Of a stretch of DNA of 64,000 nucleotides, positions 26,111-41,866 are shown piece after piece. Below the pieces are notes generated by a model. It had not been told where the DNA came from, did not search any database, and was given only the letters and a program-made list of their open reading frames with translations. Position numbers and translations under genes: made by a program. The first letter of the stretch is position 1, and each line of letters starts with the position of its first letter. Location: positions 558,001-622,000 of the forward strand of contig CAJFCJ010000028.1 of assembly GCA_904063045.1 (NCBI GenBank), read 5' to 3'. This stretch comes from Dimorphilus gyrociliatus (Eukaryota > Annelida > Polychaeta > Dinophilidae).

Positions 26111-27685
26111 AAATATCTTCCATTCGTTGAGTGTCTCTTTCTCAATTTTAAACAGAAATATGCATTGAAAGGTTGGTAGATGTTTCTCTTTTATGTCTCC
26201 TTATATCTTTATATACGTTTGTACATCTGTACGTAAACGTCTGTGTAAATATTGTACATAGTTTGAAAACTCTTAGTAAAAGCGTCTAATTAAGCTATAC
26301 AATGTTTTTCTAATGTGTTGATAAGAATTTGATCAGAGTCACGTGCAAGGTATCAACTTTCTTGGAAGGTAATAGGACTGTAAAGTGAAAAAATCCCCTC
26401 TAGCATTTAAGAATTAATACTTGGACACGAAGTTTTCTGGAATTGATAATTTTTTCAAAGAATTAATCATCAAATTATTTAAAATATACAATTATAAAAT
26501 GCAAAAAGGGAAAGATAAACTTTCAAACCAATGAACGTATTCCTGATGAAATTAACCTTCTCACACTCTTTCTCTTTCTTTCTCTCTCTCTTCCTCGTTC
26601 TTTATTTTCTATTTTTCTTCGTTATTCTATTCATAGCTAATGAATAATAGTTTTAAAGCCTAATTTTCTCTTTACATCAGAAAAAATCGCTTATTTGTTA
26701 AATCTGAATAGATTTTTTAATTAATAAAATATCTTTTATTGCACTATAAATAAGTTAATGAATTATACCTTTTCTAGCTAATAATTCAAACACATTGTAT
26801 ACTAAATAGAAGTTATTTGTTAGTAAGTTTCCTTTTCTTTAAAATCTCTTATGTCTCTCATTACTATTGATTTTTAATTTATCATTTAAAACCTTATAGA
26901 AATAAAGTATAGACAACTTAATTTATACGGATAATTAATATACTTTTATATAAAATACTAATAAACAAAAATGGAGCGTACTCTTTCCTTTTAAAGTTTA
27001 TTATTCTATTACTTTATCCAATATTTCTTTAATGTTCCAATCTGATACGTATGACATAAATAGTCAAAAGCCTATTATTTACCGATTCGTCATTTTATAA
27101 AACATTTTTACCCTTTTACCTATATATGATTTAGGCGTCTATTCCATTAATATTTTCAGGCAGAACAGTTTACTTTTAAGTATTTTCGTTGGTTTTTTTT
27201 TACTTAAAAACTTTATTAATCCTATTATATTTTAATACTTAGTTGTCGGAGTGGGCTTAGTTAGAGAAGAAGCGGGAAAAATAAGAGAGACTAAGGCAGA
27301 TAGGAGAACATATAGAGATAGATATGAAAACATAAGAGGCGAACAAAAGAAACGTCAAGATAATAAAAATGTAAAAGAAAGAAAACTCTCCTTCCCTAAA
27401 TCTTCAACCTTTATTATCTTTCAGAAGTATTGCAAAAAGGAAACAGAATTTCCGAAAAAGGCGTACTATTATTATTATTCTTATACTAAAATTTCTACCC
27501 TAGAGTAATGAAGAAAAGATAGAATTTTTATTATAAATTATACATCCATAGATAGAATCAAAGTTATATTTTCAGTTTATTTAGAATATTTAATAAAAAC
27601 TAGGTATTATCTATATTTTTAGTTTGGAAATAACCTATTTTTTTAGTTGATGGATTTTAACTATAAAGTTGTGTTTATAAATGCG

Positions 27686-27688
<3 letters not shown>

Positions 27689-27718
<30 letters not shown>
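27689..27718. repeat. (AG)n microsatellite
   Basis: This is a perfect AG run of about 15 units. Confidence 0.92.
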
Positions 27719-27721
<3 letters not shown>

Positions 27722-30700
27722 AATACGATATTTTTTAGGTTGTAGTATTGTAAAAAATCTATTAATTAGATATGATTTGCAAGGGAGAACATTGAAAAAA
27801 ACTTTTATTGATTTCTTTTACATATTGATCAAATTTTTTGGATAATCCTAAAAACATAACATAAAAACAATATTTATATACATATATACGCTTTATCCTG
27901 TTTTTTTCATTTAGTTAAGGAAATAACTAAATGATAAAAAGCAGAGACAAGAGATTGCAGAAGGAGAGAATTATATTGAAAAGACCAAAATCTTTTGTTT
28001 GAAGAAAGGGTAGAAGGATGAGGAGAGCTGAATAGGAAGATCTTTAGATAAAATCCAAAAGATTAGACTCTAAGAGAAAAGGATTTCTAAATAATCTAGG
28101 ACCTTTCAAATAGACCTATAAAAATTACTTGATCCTTACTTTATGCTAAAAAATAATCATTCAAGATTAGTAAGAATAAAGTTATTAAATGGAAAATTTC
28201 AACTTGTTTATATAAAGAGAAGAAAAACAAGTCTTCTCCTCCAACTCTTTCTCACTGACATTTTCTCTTTTTCTTATATTTTTTAGTTATTATTGTTAAG
28301 AGATATTTAATTTAGATCAGACAGTATTTTTTTTCCTTGCAATTACCTATTGCGGTTGCTATCGACGTGATGAAATGTCCTGAAATTGTTGAAAATAGAA
28401 TTTTCTGTAAACTCTTTGCTGGCACGTATGGCGTCGAAAGTTGCCAAACCGGATATAGTATCTAGTCTTAATGAGACTCACTTTTAAGCGTGCTGCTACA
28501 TTAATTTTCTTTTTGATTTTCTCTTTACGTGACTATCCTTAGTGTTGATTTAATATACTTATATATTACTCACTGTTTGACTTGTAGCCTCACTTAAGAG
28601 AATGGTTCATAGGTTCAAAATATGAATAATAAAAAACAAATATAACCAAAGCAATTGCTTTACAAGTCATTCCCTCTTAAATGTCTTAAGGGTTTTAATC
28701 TTCTTTCTACTATTTAGTCTTTACACTGCTTTTAAGTTCCCAGTATGGAATTTTTATGAAATACCATATTTTTTAGGAAATAGATAACTAAGAATTGATA
28801 AACTTTAAAATGTTAACAGTGTTTAAGAGTGATTTAATAATTTTGTAAGTTGTTTCTTCTTTATACTTTGATGTTAAAGTTTAATCATATACGCCTCGAT
28901 ACAGCACTCCGTTATAACTATCTGACAGGGGCCTAGTTTATGTCCTAATTTACTTTTACCCTGTTTATCCATTTTCTAACACTGTCCATATATATACTAA
29001 TATATATATATATATTGTTGAGTTATTTTCATCATAAGATTATTAATTTATTAAGAAAAAGGGGAAATCTTCCTAAAAACGGAAAAAAATTAACTATTAG
29101 GGAATGAATAAGTGTTTTCGTTATTAACAAGCAAGAAAATAAATATCTTATTGTACGCAGTTTATTACGATAATAATACAAAAAAAGAGGAGAAATTAGG
29201 TTGGTAGATTCATATTTCTAAAACGCAGAATTCATATTTCAAAAGTTAACTTAAATAGTTTCTTTTTACCTTTTTCTAAATGGAATGTTAAGAGAAAATC
29301 TTTATAAAAAACAAACATAACTAATAAAAGCAACGTATTTGTATAAATGAATTATATAAACATATATCTATATATTCATACGTAGAACATCATTAATATA
29401 TTCATTTATTGAAATTTCACACATTACTTTTTCTTTGCTATACAAGTGTTTTTCTTCTACTATTCAGCGGTTAGTTTTCTTCCTAAAGGATCACAGATTA
29501 AAGAGAGTATACTGAAGGGAAAAGTGTCTACTTCTGTTTTGCTAAATACGACAATTGTTTTCAAAAGCTTCTCTAAAAGAAGTATATACTTATATCAGGA
29601 AAATATATGTATACTGTATATTTAAGATAGTCTCTACAATACTATATGAAGAGAATGTACTTCTAGTGCAGCCCACCAGTTATATATTGCCTCCAATTTA
29701 ATAAACTGTTAAATTGTAATCTATTCGATGACAAACGTTTATTCATATAGCATTCTACTGTCAAATCTACAACTTATACATTATATTGCTCTTCATTTTA
29801 TAAATTATACAAAATAGATTTAATGTTATTCCTAATTAAATTTTTCTTCGAAAAGAGATAAATAGATTTTATAAAGCGTATAAGCGTTGTTTTTTCTCCT
29901 ACTTATTATTAAAATTAATGCAATTTCTTCAAAAGACCGTTTTTTCCCAGATGTGCATGACAGGCAAAGGTTTTTTTTTCGTTTAATTAATAATAAATAT
30001 TAAATATGCATATATAATCCATGAATAATCATGTTTTAAACAAATTTGAATATTTATACAGAATATTAAAGTGAATTAGATATGAATATTTAAAGATAAA
30101 CAGAAAATATTACTAAATAAATTCCCACTGTCTGTTGTTAATTACCTTTTTCTGACTGTATTAAGAAAACAAGAGGAGAAATTATGTCTACAAAAAACTT
30201 CAACTATTCAATTTAGTATACAAAATGTATTTGCTAATTGAATTTTAACTTAATTAATAATTCAAACGAAACATTTTTAGGAAGCAAAAAAAAGGGACTA
30301 TTTTTAATTTACTCTATGCTTTTAAGTAGTTTTTAGGTCAGACTGTTAATAAGAATAAAGATAAGTAACAACAGGTTTATGAATAAATATGTAAAACAAT
30401 ATAAATGAAATTTATGTAGTGATAACTATTCTATTTATCTATTTTTCTAATTATTGTATTCCACTCGTTATTTAACTTGTATAAAAAGTAAGAAGTTATC
30501 ATGCATTTATATCTTTCTTTCATAAAGAGGGAAATGAAAGTATGATTATTGTCAAATTAATATTTAATTGGTCTAGACAAAAAATGATAAAGGCAGGATA
30601 AGTACGTTGAATCGGCTCTTAAGTTTTTATTACGTGACAAAACTAATAAAAGTAGTGAGGTTGCTTTACAAAAAATACTCTGTCAAAGTAAATTAAAACG

Positions 30701-33138
30701 TTAAGTAATTTACATGTAAATATATGCACAATAGATTAACCATTTCATAAATACTAATATATGCAAATGAGTACAATAAAACCAAGCTATGATTAACAAA
30801 TCTAGTAATATAAATAGAGAGAGAAAGAGCTATGGTTGTGAGAGAAGGGAGAATTGCTTTATTTTAAGAAAAGTAAGATGATATTCCTATTGTTCTTGAC
30901 AGATGAAATGTAAGATAAATCTATGTTGGAATTATCTAATCCTAGTTGTCTAATAATAACATGTAGTTACATATAAGGTTTCCTAAAGAACACTAGTATT
31001 TATATCGGATTAATAACAAAACACATAGTGAAGGTAGCTGTTGTTCTATACTATCTTAACAATAAAACTAATAGCCAAAATTACAGAAGATTCTTCACCA
31101 GTAGAATCACATTTATATGCTGAAATCTCTATTTGGTAACAATATTGCAAATTCTTAACAATAGATATGACCTTATTATTATTACATGAGGAAAAATTAC
31201 GGTTTATGACAAACTACGAAACATACGCTTATTTTATATTATACAGTATATAAGTACTTTAATAATTTTCTAGGATTCCTAGAAGTAAACTCAAGTTATA
31301 TTATATAGTCCTTTAAACACGATGTTTCATTTTTTGCACTAGCGTTTAATGTGACGCCTTATTAATCAACCTATAAAATCGTCAATACAGTCAGACAACA
31401 GAACCTAATTAAGTAAAGACGGTCAATTTTTATTCTTTCTTCCTTTCGTGATAATTAGATTATTGATACAAACAAGGATTTCAGATACATTTTTAGGTCA
31501 ATTTCTAGACTATCGGGATCATCTGCAGGCCTAATAGTGGGTAGTTTATTCGCTCAAATAGCCGAAATGATTGGATAGTTTATTCCTGCGTAAGTTAGAC
31601 ACTTATGAACAAGCTTTCAATCTCAAATACTTTCTGCTAATAAGGAATATAGGATATTTATATCTGGATATGCAAATATATACGTTTACGTATATACAAT
31701 ATATATATATATTCCATGTATAAAAAAGAGAAAGCATCAACTATAAATTATCTAATAAAGGACATGAAGAGCGATTTTCTTCATGTTGTAGTGCATTGTG
31801 CATATATATGATTATTTGTATATATAAATATATATACATGTATTTATGTGTGTGTAGACATACGCCCCTAGTAATGTATGTTAATACCTTAATATTCATT
31901 CCTAAAGTTCTCTTTGTAAAAAATAAATCTCAAAGGATTATGAAATTGAGAGATGTACACAAAGAATAACATTTAAAAAAGCATACATTTCAATGTTGAA
32001 TGTTAGGCAATAAATTCTCATCTGCTAATATAAAAACAAAATTTAGAGAATAGGCTATGAAAAACAACGCAAACGTATACATTTTATAATCCTTCCTTAA
32101 AAATTCTATGACTATCTTCCATTGGATAAAGGAAACTGGTAGAGATCAGATAAAGTGTTTTTATCTTTTCGCCTAATACCTTTTTTTCTTTTTTGTTATA
32201 TTTCCGGTTACTTTTTATGCCAAGTAGATTTATCTAGAGTTTTTTAATAATTTTTATCTTTCAATTTGTATCCAATTCACAGAAGGAAAAAAAGGAGAAA
32301 TTTTGTATTTAAATCCTTTTTTTATAGTCTAATAGAGATAAATGAACAAGAAAGATAGAGAGATATTTAATCCTTAAAACAATTTAAAAATGTCGAAAAG
32401 GTGATTGAACGTTAACATGAAAAAATTTTCTAACAGATTTCTTCTAGGAATGGTAGGATTAAAAAGTTATACACATTGTACGATTACTCTATCCATTTCG
32501 ACTTTACAGTCGATTAATTCAGCGATTTATATAGCAGTATATATCCCTTTAACTATTGATAGCTTGTAAAACTGTTACAGATTAGAATGATGATATTAAA
32601 TAAATAAATAGATCTATCCATATACTGTATTTATATGCTGTATACATTTCTTCTGGAAATGATAGGAAATATACAGTACCATATATATTTATAAATTAAC
32701 CCGTTATGTTAATAGTTAAAATATGTAATGTTAACGATAAACTTATACAAATACAGTATATGAATAGTCTGTAGAAAGGAAAATAATATTTCTCGTCGAA
32801 ATATTAATCATCATATGTTTTCCTTTCCTATAGTTGTATAACTTTTTATGCCTCGTCCAACTATCTTTACCTTTTCTTTACTCATTTCTGTAGACAATCG
32901 TAAAGGGAAAAGAAGCCGACATAAATCGAGTGACGTAAGAGATACAAATTCTCAAAGATAGCAAGAAAAAGAGTAGATAAAAGGGCAAGAGGGAAAAAAA
33001 GGAATAATACTATTTATAAAGATTCTTTATAAATGTTTTTTTTATTGACTTCCGGTTTATCTGCTCTTTGTCAGCTCATACAGACACAAAAAAATTAACT
33101 TCTTACAGAAGAATAAAAATGAAAAGAGGTAGATAGAT

Positions 33139-33142
<4 letters not shown>

Positions 33143-33172
<30 letters not shown>
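33143..33172. repeat. (AG)n microsatellite
   Basis: This perfect AG run of about 15 units is preceded by a GATA-type short repeat. Confidence 0.92.
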
Positions 33173-33180
<8 letters not shown>

Positions 33181-36100
33181 AAAGAGTAATTTTACTACTA
33201 TAAGAAATTAATGAACAAAATATATTAATAGTTCAGAATTTACTACTCGCTTGCGTAGCATTAAAGTAAATTGGTCAATTTGAAAAACATGAATTTTTAA
33301 AAAAACAATGCTACTGTCTATAATCAGTTCGCTATGTTTCAGGTAACCAACAGCCTATAAAAAAAACACTATTCTATATTAAAAACTTCGCTTTTTCTCT
33401 ATTTCTCCTTTCATCACTACATTTACATTTCCATAGAAAATTCCTAGAATGTAGAAACGTGGACTATTTATTTTACATTTATAATTTAGTTGGTTTGGAG
33501 CTCAACTCCTTTTAATATTTTCATTCTCACTCCTATTTGTATAATAAAACCAATAGCTAATTAAAATTGAATATAAACAAACGGTAACTTGTTTCAATCC
33601 CGTGAAATTCATATATTATAGATTAGACGCTTTTTCAAAGCGTTAGTGATCATTTTTTTTCTCATTCTGCTCTGAATAAAACCCTCTCAAAACCGATTGA
33701 AAAAAAGCGGAAGAAACTGAATATGCAGCATTTTCGTTAACTAATTCGTTAATTTATTTTATAAGGGAAAAAGTAATTAATTTTTATAGTTTTCCTATCA
33801 GTATTGACTTTTAAAAAGGACGCTTTGTGATTTATATTAATTCCACCCACTGTTTTTTAAATATTCATGCTAAAATTTGTATCTATTTATAAACATCTTT
33901 CATTGTTCTCTCCTAAAGCCAACTTCACCCCCTCTCACTATCGACCTCTTACTTCTATATCTTTTTTTTTTATAATTAATTAAGCTACTAAAAGTTTTCC
34001 TCTACGTCGTCCTTTTTTCTTCTTCGCTTTATAATGTGTGTATAATATACAAGGTATATTCACTCTCTATAGAATTATATAAGATAAATATATCAGAAAA
34101 ATAGGGCAGAAAGGAGAGAGAGGAGAGACAAACAGTTTTAAAGGAAAAAAAGAAAGGTTTAAAGTTTTTGAACAATTTCCTCAGTTCTTTGGTTAAATAG
34201 TTTTTTCTCTCTCTAAACTGGATAAATTCCGTTATAAATTGATTTTTTTTTCTTTTGTGACTAATCCATATGTACGCTGAATATAGGCCGCGTGATTTTC
34301 TCATTGAACCTTGCGTGGAAGTAAATTATTTCGTAAATATCGTTGGCGTACAAGATATAATCTAGATAATGTAACAATGTCTTTCTTAACTAGAAAGAAG
34401 CTTAAACAAGAGGAGAGCAATCTCTTATAAGTAAAACAAACGTACAACATATCCAAATGAATTTTCTTTAATCTCCTCTCTTTTCGGCTAAATATAACTA
34501 TATTAATATATGGAGAGAAAGTAAATTATTATCAAAGGTTTTGTATATATTAATTAACGAATGTTTGTTTAAAATAATATTTTCCTTTGGACATAAAAAC
34601 CTCTTTTATAGAGCAATCTATATGAACAAAAACTAGCAAAATATGATGTGAAGATAACAGTACTGTTTATAATGTTTGTATAATCAAAAATATACAATAT
34701 ACAATGCATACAATGCATATAGTGTGTTGTAAAATGTATACTATATTTATAATACTTTTTATTAGTATTGCTTGATATATTTTTGTTCTTTAATAAAGCA
34801 AAAAAACGATTCTTGTTTTTTATTCCTCTTTACACTCCCTCTTCATCTCTATTTAAATGATACAATATTATACAATTCACGTTCTCGCCCTTTTATATAT
34901 GAAAAAGCATTATACAATCATAGAGCTTTCTTTTCAATAGGCATTGTCGTTATAATCTAACGCTAAACCTTAATATTTTATTTACATGGAAAGAAGCAGG
35001 GGGGACAATAGAGACAGATAAAAAGACAAAGAAAAGGTGAGAAGTGTATAGACATGTTACTTTTCTTTGATGCTCTTTAAAAACATTATTGCAATGGAGC
35101 TGAACATCGTTTCCACTTTTGCCGTTCCATAATATAACTTTCCTCATTTTCTACCCAATAACTCTGTACGATAAACGAATAAAAAGTTGATAAATAATCA
35201 ATCATAATCACTTAAGCGAGTTATGAAATTTTGAGTGATAGTGATAAGAACAAGAAATAGTCGCTGTCTAGACGAAAGACAAAGCACTATAATCTTATCT
35301 TATGTTAATGTCGTGCACAGGAAAGTAAATACCTTTTTGGTTTATTAATGAATTTATAATTATTTACTAGATATATTATTCCAGTTAAAACATTGAAAAC
35401 AAGGGATTCGGATTATCACTAGTCATCTTTTAGTTAATCATAATTACTTTAACAGACAATGACTGCTGTCTATAATCATCATAGTTTCATTTTTCTTTTC
35501 TTCATTTGCATCTTCTTCTTCCTCTCTTATTCATCTCAACTTAATTTTATTAGTCTACAGTAAATTTTATATCGAGGACGTCAATTAAAGGATATTTTTT
35601 CCCTTGCGATAGTAGGCTTCGATGACGATGAATTTAGTCACGTGATGTGCATTTTAGAAGTTACTTTTCTTAACTACTTGCTTGTCGAACCAAAAAAAAT
35701 ATAAACATTTGCAATTTTTTAACAGAAAACATTCATGGATAATAGAGGAGGTTATTGTTTTCTTGTTTAATAGAGTATAAACTACAAGTAGCAAACAAAT
35801 GAATAACTTATTAGTTAAAGAGTGAAAAAAGATTGGAGAGAGGGGTGATTAAGAAGTTTAGATGATAGACTTACGTTTCATTCATATTTGATTATTTTCA
35901 CTTACAAGTATGTCAAGCTCAAAATAAAAAAAAATTATGGATATTTATGAATATTCATAAATTATTCCCAAGAAAACCAGATTGACAATATACAATAAAG
36001 GTATTTCTTTTAAAATGTTTTAACTACTATTATCGTCTAATATATAACTCTTGACATTTTATTCTATCAATCGTAATTATAACTTTAAGGGTAAAAAGTT

Positions 36101-39100
36101 TCCATATAATAATAAAATATCTTTTAGTCTCAGATAAATTTTTCAGGCATATACATCTATATATTTTACAAATAAAATTTGTCGATTCTCAGATGTATAG
36201 GACTATACTGAAACGCTTAGTTTAGAAAATACTGCAAATCGCTTCCAATAATATATATATATATATGCAGTATATACTGTATATAGAAAGAGAAATCTGA
36301 TTGAAATATCCGGAAAGAAAGAAATGAGAGCTGAAGGAGCTGGGTTATCTGATAATATAAACGAAAAATTATTAACAAAAGAGGAGAAAGAGAAGGAGAG
36401 TGCGTAAGAATGAGAGAGAAATAAAAAACGAGAGATAGAGAGAGAGAGAGGGGGAGGAAAGAAACCAGATAGGGTAAAAATATACTGAAAGACGCAAATA
36501 ATTGTTAAAGATTTTATAGTTTATTTTTTTGGCACCATTCTATGATGAATTTGTTATTTTCACTCTATCTAACCTCGCTGATTTAAGTCGATTCATGTAG
36601 AAGTATGTATAACATTCAAAGAGACTTTTTTTTATATTATAGAATTAAATAGCCCTAAGGAATCAATATGGCTGATCAGTACACTTTATGATCTATTTTA
36701 TTAAGACGGTTCGGTTTCATTTGCTTTATCGAATAATTTCAGTAATGAAGTTTGTCCCAAATAGGTTAGTATCATCTCCATAATTTGTATGCAACGAATA
36801 CGAAAGCAAGCAGTTTTGTATTTTTACAACCATCTCTCTTTTTTATTTCTTTATTATCTGCAAACCATGAAGGTTTTTTCTCGCAAACGCTATTCTAGAG
36901 TAATATATAACGTATATATATATATTAGTATATACAATGTATGCAATATAAACTAGGCTTAAAGCAGCAATATTTGCTATGGTAGACACTACAACATATA
37001 CGTATATATTTTAGTAAAGGTAAATATGTTAGTTCAGATTGTTTTTAAAAAACCCACAAAAGAAAAGACAGTAAGTATACAATAAATTATCGATAACGGA
37101 TTGTCTGTATCCCTTACCCCTTTCTAACCACCCTCTAGGCAAATGGTAATTCTTCCTAATCAATTAATTCCTCCACGGATGGCAAATTTTTTAAATAAAA
37201 ACGATCTTAAACCGATCAAGCAGCTATTCATTTTGTTTGTTTCTTAAAGTTTGTTTTTTAAATAAATCTATTTATATCAATTATTTATTCCATTTATAGA
37301 AGTAAAGAAAAAGCAATTCTCTCTTTTTTGTTATTGATATCTAAATAGTCTGTTTCGTTTTCTTGTTTTTTTGTTTGTTCTTTTATTCATTTTCAAGATC
37401 ACCGTCTCCCACTCTTCGTCGTTCTCCTCCTCCTCCTCTTTCCTTTTTCTTCTGTGTTATAAATTCTAGTTCTTACTATTATATTTATGTATTGTGTTTC
37501 TTTTAGTATAATATAATATTTATACAACTATTAATTTTCTTCATTGGCATTTTATGTATTAAATGAATATTCGTCAAAGTATCTCGTAACATTAAAATAG
37601 TTGAATAGCTATTAATTATTGTTCTTCTAGTTTTTACTTGTTTTAAATTTACATCTTTTCTCTTTAAATCCTCAATATTTCGCCTTTTTGTTTATAATAA
37701 GACATTAACAACTAATATAGAAAACATTCACACTTAATATTATCATATTTATCAAATTTACCGCATTAATATCATTACTATCGCAGTGTTATGGGACATT
37801 TATAGCAATATTTTTTTCTTTTCTTATGAATAATTCATAATCTTTTCTGATGTTAACCTAAAAAGAAATTCTACTATCTATTGTAAATTATTGAATGAAA
37901 TGACAAGCTATACTAACAATCATTACATTATAGTTACATAATAATAATTATTATTAATTCATTAGTTTAATTGCTATCAAAAACACTTATTTAAACTAGT
38001 TTACCTAGAAAAGATGCTCTATTAGATAATTGAGAATAGTTTTCAACTTGATCAATGGCTGTGTAGGTGTCACTAAATCTAAAATTGATCGTTTACCTTG
38101 TTCTATGTTCGATATTTTCTTTTATTAAGGTTTCTTTTTTTTATTAGAGGTCGAAGAATTTTTTCTAACAAACTATATGAAAGCGTCTTGCAACTAGAAT
38201 ACAATATTCATTAAGTGCTATTTATGATTTTATAAGATTTCCTGAAAAGCTGTTCATAGAATATCTGAGCAACTTGTCCTTCTGGTATTATGCTAAGGTC
38301 ACTTTTTTCTCATATGACAAAGAACTCTCCACTAGACATCCTCGTTCCTAATATTTACTATTATTATCATATTATGATTGATAAAAACTTAATTAATTGC
38401 ACAACTGAAATTTAGTATCACAAAAATAAAAGATACGATACGTCTGAAACATTGTAATAGATATATACAGGCGAGATAGGGAGGGAGCGTAAGATGGTTA
38501 GATAGGTGTACAGGTAGATTGATAGAGAGAGGGAGAGAGAGAGTAGAAGAGAACAGAAGAAAAATATATTGTCTGATATAAGGAGGAAAATTTGCATCTA
38601 GTCACGTTCCAATATCACGGAAGAGGGATGTAAAGCTACCGAATTCTTTAAGGTTACCATCGTCCATTCCTCCCACTGTTTTATCTATTTTTATCCTCAC
38701 TATCCCCTTCCTACTATTAATTTACATTTCCCCTCGCTTAGAAATATATACGGCTCAAAGAATTCTTAAAGGCTGTTAGAGGAAAATATTTTTTAATAAT
38801 TGAAAAAAAGAAAATCAAAATTTTTCTAAAGCAAATCATTAATTATTCAGTTATTTTTCTCGAAAATAGAGCGATAATTTGATAAAAATGGCTTAACATT
38901 AAACATATGTCGGAAAAGAAAAGAGTTGTTATATTCAAACAGACACAAAGTCAAATAATAAATGGAACTTTTGCTTCAAGAAAACTGATTAATGTTTCTT
39001 TTCCTTTATTACAATCTGAATTTTTGAGGGGGAGAGAGGTAGGGGGAAGCGGAGGAAGATTGATAAATAATTAAGAGAAATAAAGGAAAAGTAGAATGAA

Positions 39101-41044
39101 AATTAAATTAGAGACTAATTAATATCTATTATACCTAATACAATGAATTTGAAGAAGATGGCAAATTGTTCACAAGCTATATACTTTAATTAAGGAGCTA
39201 ATAAACTCTCATGTGCATTTACTGTTAACACTCATATACCTTAGTACATTAACCTTTTATCGCGTAACGTTAAGAGCAGCTTTTCTCCTCTTTCCCTGCC
39301 TCACAAACTCTGATAGCCGTCGTCAAACGTAGGTCTTCTGTTCAACATTGAGAAGGGCTATAAAGAGGTTCGCAAGGTTAACTGTTAATTTAGATAAATG
39401 GTTTCAAAATGAAAACAATACGTCTAATGCGTTTATGATATAGACATAAACTGTATTATTATATACAGCGTAGCACACTTAAGAACGAATCTGTTTGTAA
39501 ACGAGTACATAAACTGTATTTGAAATATAGAGCACAGTCTATCTGTGTTATATTATGCTATATATTGTACAAACATCTCTTAGCGATGAAGAGTTGATGC
39601 ACAAAATTGTCACTTGAGATATTGTTCAGAAAGGGAAGAGACGATAAAGAAAAAAATGAATACGAATAAATATCGTATAAGTAGCAGTCATATATGATAG
39701 AAATAGATTAAATATCTATAAATTTATATATACAAAACAAATATAATACATACATTTATCGACTAGTAATATTTAGAGATGTATAAATCTGCTTGTAAAC
39801 CTAATTTTAAAAAAGAAAAGATATGAACTATAATTTAGAAAGACTAAAGCAGCTTTTATTTTTTTCTAAAAGGAAGATATCGTGATACTTTATAAATGAA
39901 TAAGGGAAAAACAGTTTCCAAACGATGTTGATAATTGTTCATTTTCTTTTCTTTTACATAAGTTAAAGTTAATAATTTACATATAGCATGTATTAGTAGT
40001 ATTAATAAAGATTTTACTCTTCAAACTCCTTGTTATCATACAACTACAAGTATAATATGGTAAATTTTCTGAAAGTTCGGTGAGTAAAAGCTTTTTAGAA
40101 GGGTTAATTTTATCATATCCCCCTTTTTTGATCCTTCATATTAATCCTTATATTATTTAAATATAATTTGTCTGCTTTTTTATACGTCCCAAGGCTAGAG
40201 TAAAAATTCTATCGATTATAAGCAGGGTTGACAACTCATTCATTACGCAATTCATCTTTATAAGATTTATTTAAGACCTAAACCGCAATTTGTAAAATTA
40301 TTTATAAAGTATATATGTTTCTAGGTGATGCACTGCATATTTACTTATAATTTCAGTATGTATTATATGCTTGTTAACAGTTATCTATCATAAATACGTT
40401 TTATATATCTATAGCTCTATTTTTTCATTAAAAGACGATGATTACACATTGTGATAATTTTATAATACTGTTCAAATATCAACATTCTATTTTATCATAG
40501 ATATTATAAATAATATAGAAATAATGATAAAATTTCTAATTATTCTCCAGATTCTCTATCCTTGATAGATAGATATACAAAGTATAAATTTTTCATAAAT
40601 CTAGTTAAGTTAATATTGATAAGCCAAACAAATATAAAAAGGTCATAGTTGAATATTTTTCCCTTTGCTAAGTAATCTTTGATAAGATTATTCGTGGGTG
40701 AATATAGGCTACAAAAACTTTCAAAACCTTCATATAAATATTGCAATGAAAAAGCTATTTGATTGGGATGATAATACAATTATAGAATGTGAAAACAGAA
40801 ATGGACTGAGGGAGGAGAGATAAAAGAGTGCAATCCATTGTATACAACTTCTTTATGTTTCATTTTCTTGTCATATACTAAAACAATTAAATAAGAAAAA
40901 CTTTGCTTACTTTCTAAGGCATTCTATATTATGTTATTAAAAATCAATTTGCTCTATTACTTTAATCTAAATATTCCGCAAGAATGAATATGAAATTTTA
41001 AAAAAATTTCTCTCCTTCCCCCTCCTGCTCTCTTTCCCTTCCTG

Positions 41045-41046
<2 letters not shown>

Positions 41047-41075
<29 letters not shown>
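41047..41075. repeat. (CT)n microsatellite
   Basis: This is a perfect CT run of about 14 units. Confidence 0.92.
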
Positions 41076-41521
41076 GCTTTTCTCTATTATCCCCTCTTCG
41101 CCTGTATTTCTAAAAGAAACGCATAGAACGTTTCTTCTTCCTAATTTATAATCTAATGATTCTGTTATACAATGTAATACTAATTAATTAAAAATATAAA
41201 TTACCTATATCTCTTGGAACATTTATTTAACAAGATTGTTAGGAGAGAAATATGAAAGCCTTCCAAGATTTTGTATGAATCATATATCATATTTTTTTCT
41301 AACTACAAGCACATAGAAGAAACAGTACTTTGTTTTCTTCAGGTGCCAAGTTAATGAAAAAAACTATATACAATAGTTGAAAGCTTTTTATTGCTAGTTC
41401 TAGTTAAAGTTTCTATACATATTTGAAAATGCAAGTACAAGATATATCATTCGTTTATTCTTACTTACGCACACCAAATACGAACAAAAAATCAAGTAAA
41501 CTGCACTGTAGCAGTAGGTTG

Positions 41522-41866
41522 TTAACCCCACTCATCAGTCAGTCGGTATTTCGAGGAAGAAAGACAAATAAACGACTTAGAGGATCCACTATGAAGTAAA
41601 TAGTGACAATGCTTTGAATTCGAAATCCCCTTTAGATCATTATTTAACCTTCGTGATTGGGATACGGTTTGTATATAATCTAATCTAAAGAAGTATTGTC
41701 CATTTCCTATTGAATGTAAAAAGAAAAACAAAAGTATAGGCCTAACAATAAGTAAAATGCCAGAGAAAAGTTTTATTATGTAAAGAAAAAGGGAAGAGTA
41801 TAGGATCCCATAGATGGCTCTCCAGATCAATTTTGTTTTATTTGTTATAGCTTTCTTCCGTGTCAT
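41522..41866 (-). CDS. Unrecognised 114-residue ORF, doubtful
   Basis: An ATG-started frame of 114 codons lies divergently about 290 bp upstream of the GPCR. The product is basic at the start (MTRKKAITNKTK), hydrophobic in the middle (about residues 15-52) and Ser-rich at the end. I recognise no family. It could be a small membrane protein or a chance open frame next to a promoter. I have no codon-use or conservation evidence either way. Confidence 0.18.
   Translation of the reverse strand: MTRKKAITNKTKLIWRAIYGILYSSLFLYIIKLFSGILLIVRPILLFFFLHSIGNGQYFFRLDYIQTVSQSRRLNNDLKGISNSKHCHYLLHSGSSKSFICLSSSKYRLTDEWG

Larger units (their letters stand above)
26111..41521. other. Gene desert, right part
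   Basis: More than 15 kb of AT-rich sequence without a supported exon. It holds scattered AG/CT microsatellites (27.7, 33.1, 36.4, 38.5 and 41.0 kb) and several TATACAGTATA/TATACTGTATA palindromes (for example 36265-36285). Open frames 27251-27508, 34029-34304, 34772-34960, 34950-35147 and 40540-40779 carry no recognisable domain. The GPCR at 42.2 kb has a splice acceptor just before its start codon, so at least one 5' non-coding exon of that gene may lie in this stretch. Confidence 0.5.

Noticed and set aside
28374-28476. Short frame MKCPEIVENRIFCKLF... in a GC-richer patch
   Set aside because: It is too short, has no splice partners and no family match.
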